Of a DNA stretch of 7,880 bases, positions 1-5,233 are shown one piece after another. The notes below the pieces were generated by a model, which made no database searches, had not been told where the DNA came from, and saw nothing but the letters and a program-made list of their open reading frames with translations. Numbering within the stretch: the first letter of the stretch is position 1; every line of letters starts with the position of its first letter. The stretch is from assembly GCA_021161305.1 (NCBI GenBank), contig JAGHAW010000008.1, positions 1-7,880 of the forward strand. The letters run 5' to 3'. The DNA comes from Sulfurimonas sp. (GTDB taxonomy: Bacteria > Campylobacterota > Campylobacteria > Campylobacterales > Sulfurimonadaceae). The position numbers and the translations under genes were made by a program.

Positions 1-23
1 GAAATTCAATACCTGACCCCAAC
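1..23. repeat. Possible end of a RAYT/REP-type palindromic element at the left edge
   Basis: The first 23 bases read, on the minus strand, as GTTGGGGTCAGG followed by TATTGAATTTC. From memory, a motif of the form GGGGTCAGGTCTTGAATTTCAAG is common at palindromes that accompany IS200-like REP-associated tyrosine transposases (RAYTs) in many bacteria. Here only one arm would lie in the window and the other would be beyond the left edge. The match is by recollection, not alignment. A frame open from base 1 to a TGA at 46-48 gives 15 residues (ending FKKMQNH), too short to call a gene. Confidence 0.3.
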
Positions 24-130
24 TTTTAAAAAAATGCAAAATCATTGAATAGTAGAGGCTATAAGCCTGATGAGTTAGCTGATTTTTTACTCAAAACGGG
101 GTAATTATTGGGAAAGTGTAGTTAGTTAAC

Positions 131-161
131 CTTACGCACTATGTCAAATATAGTGCGTAAG
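131..161 (-). terminator. Perfect 12-bp hairpin after the PQQ/DUF4214 repeat-protein gene
   Basis: CTTACGCACTAT at 131-142 is the exact reverse complement of ATAGTGCGTAAG at 150-161, leaving a 7-nt loop at 143-149. The hairpin begins 5 nt beyond the stop codon of the minus-strand gene ending at 167, which is where a transcription terminator or 3'-end stabiliser is expected. Neither side is followed by a proper T-run, so it is not a textbook intrinsic terminator. It could instead protect the mRNA 3' end. Bases 24-130 upstream hold a small AGGCT-ATA-AGCCT hairpin (56-68) and a T6 run (91-96), but nothing I can call. Confidence 0.5.
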
Positions 162-166
162 ATAAA

Positions 167-3100
167 TCAAAAACTTGTAAAAGATGGGTATATAATTTTT
201 ATATTTGTTAACTTGTCAACCACGGATGAGCTGTTGCCACCACTTTGGCTACTACCCCAAGTAACAACCGTTCCATCGGTTTTTAGGGCGGCAAAGGCAG
301 TACCTGTCGAATATATAGTTTTGATGTCTGTCAGTTTGTCGGCTTCAGCCAAAACAGTATCGTATCCATAAACATCAAAATTTCCCCAAGTAACAACCGT
401 TCCGTCATTTTTTAGGGCGGCAAAGGCAGATCCGGTTGAGTATATCTCTTTTATATTTGTCAGTTTGTCGGCTACGGATGAGCTATCGCCTCCGCCCAAG
501 CTACTACCCCAAATAACAACTGTTCCATCGGTTTTTAGGGCGGCAAAGGCAGTACCTGTCGAATATATAGTTTTGATGTCTGTCAATTTGTCGGCTACGG
601 ATGAGTTGTCACCAGCATAACTCCATCCCCAAACAACAACTGTTCCGTCATTTTTTAGGGCGGCAAAGGCTGCATCTGCCGAATATATAGTTTTGATATT
701 TGTCAGATTATCTACAACAGATAAGCTATTACCTCCATAGAAATCATAACCCCAAGTAACAACTGTTCCATCGGTTTTTAGGGCGGCAAAGGCAGTACCT
801 GTCGAATATATAGTTTTGATGCTTGTCAATTTGTCAGCTACAGATAAACTGTCACCTCCACTGTTACTATCTCCCCAAGTAACAACTGTTCCATCGGTTT
901 TTAGGGCGGCAAAGGCAGTACCTGTCGAATATATAGTTTTGATGCTTGTCAATTTATCAGCTACAGATGAACTGTTACTGGCATATCCGATGTTACCCCA
1001 AGTAACAACTGTTCCATCGTTTTTCAGGGCGGCAAAGGCTGCTTGTGTTGAGTAGATGGCTCTAATATCTGTTAATTGAGCAGTTACAGATGAACTGTCA
1101 CCTCCACTGTTACTATCTCCCCAAGTAACAACCGTTCCATCAGTCTTTAGGGCAGCAAAAGCTGCTTGTGTTGAGTAGATGGCTCTAATATCTGTTAATT
1201 GGGTAGCTACAGATGAACTGTCACCCCCAAGACCATCTTCTCCCCAAGCTCCCCATGTTGATACTGTTCCATTAACATCTAGTGCTGCAAAAGCATAGAG
1301 ATTTGTATATATAGTTTGAATTCCTGATAACCCATCAATTGTGGCTATAGAATTAGCACTGTTATTTATCCAAGATATAACTGTTCCATCATTTTTCAGA
1401 GCAGCAAAAGCACCACTATTTATCCATCCTCCCATCATATGTCCTGGAAAAAGTGTTTTCTGCATCATACTTTCTACCCACTCCTCAACAATTACCCCTA
1501 TAGGATCGTTATCACTTTTGATACCCTCTATATACTCTATGGTTTGTGTGGCTATTGATGCATCTGCTGTTACTTTTGAGAGTATCTGTATAGATGCTAT
1601 GTATGCAGGGTCACTCTCAGGGTTTTGATTGTCAACTACATTTGTTTTGTCCCCTAGTTGGTTTACAAAGGCTAAAGATACATTTACTTTGTTTATAAGT
1701 AAGTTTTGTCTCTCTTGTGCTGATTGTATATCTGAATCTGATAGAGTTGGAAAATTCTCTTTTGTTATGCTTAGTGTTAGAGATACTTCTACAAAGGTAG
1801 ATACCATCTCTGGTTTATCCATACCTCCCTCTTTATTTAACTCGTTTGTCCAATATGCTATACCCTCACTATCTCCCTCTTTTCCTAGTACATTTTTATA
1901 TACTTCTTCTACAAACTGTTGATTTGTTAAGCCTCCGTATGTGGAGTTAAAAACAGGATGAGATGCAAATCCTTTTGCAAGCTCAATGAGTGTTTCTGAA
2001 GGTGATACTCCTTGTGCTTGGGCTGTTTTTGCTTTGTTGTTCCAGTATGTTAGTCCTGAGTAGTCGGGAGCTCTATTGAAGAAGGCTGCGTATAAGCCTG
2101 CTATCTTTTGCTCGGCTGTTGCGTTTCTGCTTGTTAGGCTTATATTTCCTGTGTTTTTATTGTCACGCCCATACCTTGACCATGGCGAGTTTGCTAAACC
2201 TAGTGAGCTTGTTTGGATGGCATAGAGCTTATAATCAGTAGAACCGATATAGAGAGTTCCGTCACTAGCAATGGCAGCAGAAGACATATAGATACCATCT
2301 CCAGTCAAAAATTCCCATCTTTGTGTTCCATCTGGATTTAGAGCATAGAGTCTATGATCAAGAGAACCAAAATACACAACTCCGTCACTTCCTATAGTCG
2401 GAGCACTATAAGATATCGCTCCTTGTGTTAAAAATCTCCATTTTTCAGTACCATCAGGATTTAGAGCAAAAATTTTGTCATCTAAATTTATAACATATAT
2501 AGTTCCATCACTAGCTATTGTCGGTGTTGCTGTTATAGCATCTCCTTGTGTATCAAATTGCCATTTCTGAGTTCCATCAGGATTTAGGGCATACAAAATT
2601 GTAGAACCTACAACATATATAGTGCCATCAGATGCTATTGATATAAGAGATGAGCCACTAAAAGTATATGTTAGCTCTATCTCCCATTTTTGAGTTCCAT
2701 CAGGATTTAGGGCATAAAATTTATGGTTATCAGAGAGTATATATATAGTTCCATCTCCTCCGATTGCTCCTGAATAACAAGCTATATCATACCTCCATTT
2801 TTCAGTGCCATCGGGATTTATAGCACAAAAAGTTGATGAACCAATATAAAAACTTACATATATAGTTCCGTCTTTACCTAAAAAGGGTAAGGAATTTGTA
2901 TAATCTCCTAAACTGTATTTCCATTTTTCCGTACCATCAGGATTGACAGCATAAAGACTTCCTCCTTGTTTGGAGCCAATATATATAGTTCCATCTTCTG
3001 CAATACAAGGCGAATATGCTATATCATAATTTCCAAATATCCATTTTTGAGTTCCATCGGAATTTAAGGCATAAAGCAAACCATCATCCGTAATTATATA

Positions 3101-3244
3101 TATCGTACCATCACTTCCTATTGCAGGTGATGATGCAACCCAATTTCCTGTTTGAAATTCCCATTTTTTATCACCTACCGCTCCAAAGACTACTCCCACT
3201 AAAAATAGTAAAATAATTAAATATCTCAAATAAAATGTTTTCAT
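167..3244 (-). CDS. Exported modular repeat protein: 8-blade PQQ-like propeller, DUF4214, ten RCC1-like repeats
   Basis: A 1025-aa protein. Residues 1-22 are a Sec signal peptide (MKTFYLRYL, hydrophobic core LIILLFLVGVVFGA, likely cut after FGA), so the product is exported. Residues about 25-355 hold eight units with the pattern DGTIY...LYALNPDGTQKWEF, typical of PQQ-like beta-propellers (BamB/quinoprotein fold), closed by PWSRYGRDNKNTG, a motif common at the end of such arrays. Residues about 376-520 match DUF4214 (AEQKIAGLYAAFFNRAPD, then FVEEVYKNVLGKEGDSEGIAYW), a domain frequent in large surface or secreted proteins of Campylobacterota. A helical linker follows to about 600. Residues about 605-1017 are ten units of about 41 aa with core AFAALKTDGTVVTWG...LTDIKTIYSTG, RCC1-like. 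The protein ends six residues later (PSFTSF) with no recognisable anchor or sorting signal. The start is supported by AAGGGAGAG 8 nt upstream. A role in surface binding or adhesion is inference only; no catalytic residues are evident. Confidence 0.9.
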   Translation of the reverse strand: MKTFYLRYLIILLFLVGVVFGAVGDKKWEFQTGNWVASSPAIGSDGTIYIITDDGLLYALNSDGTQKWIFGNYDIAYSPCIAEDGTIYIGSKQGGSLYAVNPDGTEKWKYSLGDYTNSLPFLGKDGTIYVSFYIGSSTFCAINPDGTEKWRYDIACYSGAIGGDGTIYILSDNHKFYALNPDGTQKWEIELTYTFSGSSLISIASDGTIYVVGSTILYALNPDGTQKWQFDTQGDAITATPTIASDGTIYVINLDDKIFALNPDGTEKWRFLTQGAISYSAPTIGSDGVVYFGSLDHRLYALNPDGTQRWEFLTGDGIYMSSAAIASDGTLYIGSTDYKLYAIQTSSLGLANSPWSRYGRDNKNTGNISLTSRNATAEQKIAGLYAAFFNRAPDYSGLTYWNNKAKTAQAQGVSPSETLIELAKGFASHPVFNSTYGGLTNQQFVEEVYKNVLGKEGDSEGIAYWTNELNKEGGMDKPEMVSTFVEVSLTLSITKENFPTLSDSDIQSAQERQNLLINKVNVSLAFVNQLGDKTNVVDNQNPESDPAYIASIQILSKVTADASIATQTIEYIEGIKSDNDPIGVIVEEWVESMMQKTLFPGHMMGGWINSGAFAALKNDGTVISWINNSANSIATIDGLSGIQTIYTNLYAFAALDVNGTVSTWGAWGEDGLGGDSSSVATQLTDIRAIYSTQAAFAALKTDGTVVTWGDSNSGGDSSSVTAQLTDIRAIYSTQAAFAALKNDGTVVTWGNIGYASNSSSVADKLTSIKTIYSTGTAFAALKTDGTVVTWGDSNSGGDSLSVADKLTSIKTIYSTGTAFAALKTDGTVVTWGYDFYGGNSLSVVDNLTNIKTIYSADAAFAALKNDGTVVVWGWSYAGDNSSVADKLTDIKTIYSTGTAFAALKTDGTVVIWGSSLGGGDSSSVADKLTNIKEIYSTGSAFAALKNDGTVVTWGNFDVYGYDTVLAEADKLTDIKTIYSTGTAFAALKTDGTVVTWGSSQSGGNSSSVVDKLTNIKIIYPSFTSF
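180..1420 (-). repeat. Ten tandem in-frame repeats of about 123 bp (RCC1-like array)
   Basis: The segment GGGCGGCAAAGGC, or a variant, recurs at 286, 415, 538, 658, 781, 904, 1027, 1150, 1282 and 1399, giving steps of 129, 123, 120, 123, 123, 123, 123, 132 and 117 bp, all multiples of three. Copies near the C-terminal end of the gene (low coordinates) are very alike, while the two N-terminal copies (about 1230-1420) have diverged. Exact shared blocks include 83 nt (750-832 = 873-955), 41 nt (1038-1078 = 1161-1201) and 40 nt (847-886 = 1093-1132). This shows recent duplication or gene conversion. Copy number may vary between strains or be mis-assembled from short reads. Confidence 0.92.
2195..3175 (-). 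repeat. Eight divergent in-frame repeats encoding PQQ-propeller blades
   Basis: A unit of roughly 114-130 bp recurs eight times. Each encodes a conserved DGT-(I/L/V)-Y strand and a later NPDGT-(Q/E)-KW turn. In DNA, variants of CCATCAGGATTTAGGGCATA (minus-strand gene, plus-strand reading) recur near 2332, 2452, 2574 and 2697 and further right. These copies are less alike than those of the 180-1420 array, so they are older. Eight units fit an eight-bladed propeller, the usual number in PQQ quinoproteins and BamB. Confidence 0.85.
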
Positions 3245-3250
3245 AACCTA

Positions 3251-3260
3251 CTCTCCCTTT
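3251..3260 (-). promoter_or_regulatory. Ribosome binding site of the repeat-protein gene
   Basis: Read on the minus strand, AAAGGGAGAG ends 6 nt before the ATG at 3244. It is a strong purine-rich Shine-Dalgarno sequence and fixes this start, which also gives a complete signal peptide. Confidence 0.75.
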
Positions 3261-3261
3261 A

Positions 3262-3285
3262 GTTATTATGTTATTATGTTATTAT
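3262..3285. repeat. Three exact tandem copies of the octamer GTTATTAT in the 5' leader
   Basis: Copies occupy 3262-3269, 3270-3277 and 3278-3285. They lie between the putative -10 box and the Shine-Dalgarno sequence of the minus-strand repeat-protein gene, and the last copy overlaps the -10 hexamer. Short tandem repeats in this position can change promoter or leader spacing by slippage. Whether that happens here is not shown by one sequence. Confidence 0.85.
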
Positions 3286-3286
3286 A
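3281..3286 (-). promoter_or_regulatory. Putative -10 box for the repeat-protein gene
   Basis: The minus strand reads exactly TATAAT here, 36 nt upstream of the ATG, which would give a leader of about 30 nt carrying the octamer repeats and the ribosome site. No convincing -35 hexamer is seen 17 nt upstream (AAGAAA). Campylobacterota sigma-70 promoters often lack a conserved -35, so this is compatible, but the region is AT-rich and chance is possible. Confidence 0.45.
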
Positions 3287-3319
3287 GCTATTTTCCCCTT
3301 TTATTTCTTCTTAAACCCC

Positions 3320-3553
3320 ATGGTAACCACGGTCGATTCATACAAAGGCACAAATATTACTTAGACAACAAAGTTTAATCTAAGAAAAGAATTAGCAACA
3401 CTAAAAAACAAACGAAGAGGACAAGCACAACAACATAAAATTGATGCTGTGTTAATGATTAGAATAATGGCTACAATAAGTAGATATCATATTATGAAGC
3501 TTTAAGGCAAGTTAACGATAAACTGAAAAACATTAGCAAACTGTGGAAAATTT
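3320..3553 (+). pseudogene. Possible decayed gene fragment of unknown origin
   Basis: The 320-bp gap between the two minus-strand genes has no intact gene. In the plus frame starting ATG at 3320, translation begins MVTTVDSYKGTNIT, meets TAG at 3362, then stays open for 46 codons (including LRKELATLKNKRRGQAQQ and AVLMIRIMATISRY) to TAA at 3503. A -1 shift near 3490 continues as YYEALRQVNDKLKNISKLW to TAA just after 3550. The pieces read like one helical protein interrupted by a stop and a frameshift, but I recognise no family. It may be an old gene or mobile-element remnant, or a coincidence in AT-rich DNA. Confidence 0.22.
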
Positions 3554-3566
3554 AATTTATAAGTTA

Positions 3567-4334
3567 TTAAAAAAGGGTGATTATCCCATTTATTTTATCA
3601 ATCACTTCACTATCCCAAAGTAACTCTTTATGCATTAAGTTATCAAGCTCTCCATAAAAAGCCAAGTTTTTAACATGACTTTTTAATATTCTTGAATTTT
3701 CTATGTAAGTTATCTCATCATCTCTGCTGACAAACAGATAAGTTTTAGCACTGATATTTTCTACAAATTTACTGTTATCAAACTTATATCTTAAAAACCA
3801 AGAGAGATTTACTCCATGTTTCTGTCTTGCCAAACCAGAGATGCTGTCAAATGAACCAACTAAAAAAACTCCTTTAGACTCTGCTTTACTTGCTACAAAT
3901 GATGCCACACTCGAACCTATAGAAAATCCTAAAATATAAAAATCACCATAGTTTTTCTGAACTAACTCTGCTATTTTCAAACCATCTGCTAAAATATTTT
4001 TTTCATTTACCACCCCACCACTTCTTCCATAAGAACGGTAGTTAAACGATATAACTCTAACATGTGGAAACCCCAAAGAGAGTTTTTTTATAAGTCCAAC
4101 ACTATCATGACTTCTACCTGCAAAAAAGAGAAGTGTGGCATGTGGCTCTGAAAGTTCATAAACAACACCTTCAAGTTCAACACCATCATCAGTAATTACA
4201 GTTAAAATCTCAAAACTATCATCAAGTTCACCATCCCGATAATAGGTAGGAGAAAATATCATAAAATATTGCCATTGATAAAGCCCAAAGAGTAAAATCA
4301 AAAGAGTAAAAGATAAAAAAGCTACATATATCAT
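3567..4334 (-). CDS. Membrane-anchored alpha/beta hydrolase (serine hydrolase)
   Basis: From the ATG at 4334 this encodes 255 aa. Residues 2-22 (IYVAFLSFTLLILLFGLYQW) form one N-terminal membrane segment; the rest is an alpha/beta-hydrolase fold. The nucleophile elbow G-F-S-I-G puts Ser at about residue 138, the acid is probably the second Asp of SRDDEI (about 206), and the His is in NLMHKELL (about 235). FFAGRSHDS probably forms the oxyanion turn, in place of the usual FHGN-type motif, and FNYRSYGRSGG is a typical family motif. Overall it resembles the Bem46/YqkD-like or S33-type hydrolases; the substrate cannot be told. The frame stays open to an ATG at 4427, but that form would overlap the divergent gene and its -10 box and add a poorly hydrophobic N-terminus, so I prefer 4334. 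No Shine-Dalgarno is seen before it, so the start is less certain than the gene. Confidence 0.85.
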   Translation of the reverse strand: MIYVAFLSFTLLILLFGLYQWQYFMIFSPTYYRDGELDDSFEILTVITDDGVELEGVVYELSEPHATLLFFAGRSHDSVGLIKKLSLGFPHVRVISFNYRSYGRSGGVVNEKNILADGLKIAELVQKNYGDFYILGFSIGSSVASFVASKAESKGVFLVGSFDSISGLARQKHGVNLSWFLRYKFDNSKFVENISAKTYLFVSRDDEITYIENSRILKSHVKNLAFYGELDNLMHKELLWDSEVIDKINGIITLF

Positions 4335-4341
4335 GAAGAAA

Positions 4342-4347
4342 ATTATA
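4342..4347 (-). promoter_or_regulatory. Putative -10 box for the hydrolase gene
   Basis: The minus strand reads TATAAT, ending 7 nt before the preferred ATG at 4334. Transcription would begin at or within a base or two of that ATG, so the mRNA would be leaderless or nearly so, which fits the absence of a ribosome site. It lies back to back with the plus-strand -10 at 4349-4354. Confidence 0.4.
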
Positions 4348-4348
4348 G

Positions 4349-4354
4349 TATAAT
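4349..4354 (+). promoter_or_regulatory. Putative -10 box for the 250-aa hypothetical gene
   Basis: An exact TATAAT lies 21 nt upstream of the plus-strand ATG at 4376, giving a predicted start near 4361. AAAGGG at 4365-4370, 5 nt before the ATG, is a good Shine-Dalgarno. No -35 hexamer is evident. Confidence 0.5.
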
Positions 4355-4375
4355 TCCAACAATCAAAGGGTATAT

Positions 4376-5128
4376 ATGCAAACATTTGGAATATTTTCAA
4401 CAAACTTCGACCATGAGTATTTAACAAAACATTATATTTACATCAATGAAAAAAATGAAGATAGAAGTGACAAACTTATAGATATAAAAGATTTGAAAAA
4501 TCTACTGAAAAAAAAGAGTAAAAATGTAGCTGGAACTATATTTTTATATAATCCGACCGCAAGTCCTATTGGGTTTAACAACAACTCTCCACTTGCAGAG
4601 CAAGGTTTTGAGTTTGATGCTGAATTTCATGAGCTAAACTTTAACGATATGATGAATCTTTTTTCAAAATCTATCAGAGATGGTTACAGAGGCAAACTTA
4701 TAGAGATTAAGTACCTTTTTAATCTAAACAAAGCAAATATTGAACCTACACCAATACTTGAAGAACTTGATGCAGATTTAGATAGATATAACTCAAACCA
4801 ACTAACTCGTTATGACAAAGATATGAATTATCAAGACTATCTAAATATGAGTCTCAACGGAAAATTTGTATATTTTGGAAGTGGACATAAATACGATAGA
4901 CATCATAAAGATATTATCACTTATGCTAGAAATATCGCTGCTCAAGCTGTGAAACTAGGTAAAGAAGTTTACTTTACACATGATAACAACTACGATGCAG
5001 ATGAGTGTGTTGATTTAGCTTATTTTCTATCTCCACTTGCAGTTGGAAAAATAAAAGAGAAAAGAAGTAATACTTTTAAAAATGCGTTTAGAACAAATCC
5101 TCCGACTATTCAGAAACTAACTAACTAG
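4376..5128 (+). CDS. Hypothetical soluble protein, 250 aa
   Basis: I do not recognise the family. The start ATG has AAAGGG 5 nt upstream and a TATAAT box before that, so it is well supported. There is no signal peptide or membrane segment, so a cytoplasmic location is likely. The N-terminus (MQTFGIFSTNFDHEYL) leads into a lysine-rich helix (about 35-48), then a hydrophobic strand (NVAGTIFLYNP). The middle (about 75-145) is acidic and helical. The C-terminal third holds the most motif-like part: KFVYFGSGHKYDRHHKDIITYARN, with clustered His, Asp and Lys, followed by VYFTHDNNYDADECVDLAY. This alternation of strands and helices suggests an alpha/beta fold, and the His/Asp cluster could bind metal or phosphate, but that is a guess. 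The gene is divergent from the hydrolase. Its TAG stop lies inside the left end of the 105-bp palindrome, so the natural C-terminus may have been trimmed or reset when that element arrived. Confidence 0.8.
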   Translation: MQTFGIFSTNFDHEYLTKHYIYINEKNEDRSDKLIDIKDLKNLLKKKSKNVAGTIFLYNPTASPIGFNNNSPLAEQGFEFDAEFHELNFNDMMNLFSKSIRDGYRGKLIEIKYLFNLNKANIEPTPILEELDADLDRYNSNQLTRYDKDMNYQDYLNMSLNGKFVYFGSGHKYDRHHKDIITYARNIAAQAVKLGKEVYFTHDNNYDADECVDLAYFLSPLAVGKIKEKRSNTFKNAFRTNPPTIQKLTN

Positions 5129-5229
5129 ATTCCGGATTTGCTATGCCCCCTTGGGTGCAAGTCCCCAATGACGGCATTGTTGTCACTCCATGCTTACACC
5201 CAAAAGGGCATAGCAAACACAGAGTCTAG
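5125..5229. repeat. 105-bp intergenic palindrome (REP/MITE-like hairpin) between convergent genes
   Basis: The whole element folds about one axis at 5177. It has CTAGA/TCTAG at the ends (5125-5129, 5225-5229), a 25-bp main stem (5137-5161 with 5193-5217), a 5x5 internal loop, a 6-bp inner stem (5167-5172 with 5182-5187) and a 9-nt loop. Mismatches at 5149, 5150 and 5158 are C against A, and 5168 is A against C, so in minus-strand RNA all four become G-U pairs. It begins within the stop codon region of the gene ending at 5128 and finishes 4 nt past the stop of the gene ending at 5234. On the minus strand the pattern CCGTCATT ... GGAATCTAG recalls a widespread class of bacterial intergenic palindromes (from memory). 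It probably acts as a bidirectional terminator or mRNA 3'-end stabiliser. There is no T-run on the minus side; the plus side is followed by T-rich sequence. Confidence 0.85.
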
Positions 5230-5233
5230 TTTA

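Noticed and set aside
85..98. T6 run at 91-96 as an intrinsic terminator for a plus-strand gene entering from the left
   Set aside because: There is no stable GC-rich stem directly before it and no supported gene upstream.
141..1055. Plus-strand open frames (for example 141-371 and 816-1055) containing repeated TTVPSVFRAAKAVPVEYIVL-like segments
   Set aside because: They are antisense readings of the RCC1-like repeats of the minus-strand 1025-aa protein, which has a signal peptide, ribosome site and coherent domains.
180..1420. CRISPR-like appearance of regularly spaced repeats
   Set aside because: Units are about 123 bp, in frame, with inter-repeat sequence that is itself similar between copies; there are no unique spacers and no cas genes.
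3567..3590. GGG...CCC plus T-run at the end of the hydrolase gene as an intrinsic terminator
   Set aside because: On the minus strand GGGATAATCACCC followed by TTTTTT has only a 3-bp stem, too weak to call.
4335..4427. Longer hydrolase starting at the ATG at 4427 (286 aa) or at 4385
   Set aside because: Either would run through the divergent promoter and into the opposing gene's start, and adds a segment unlike the usual N-terminal membrane anchor. Neither has a ribosome site.
5125..5229. Integron attC site or riboswitch
   Set aside because: No paired GTTRRRY/RYYYAAC core sites, no integrase, and the element sits downstream of two convergent stop codons rather than in a 5' leader.
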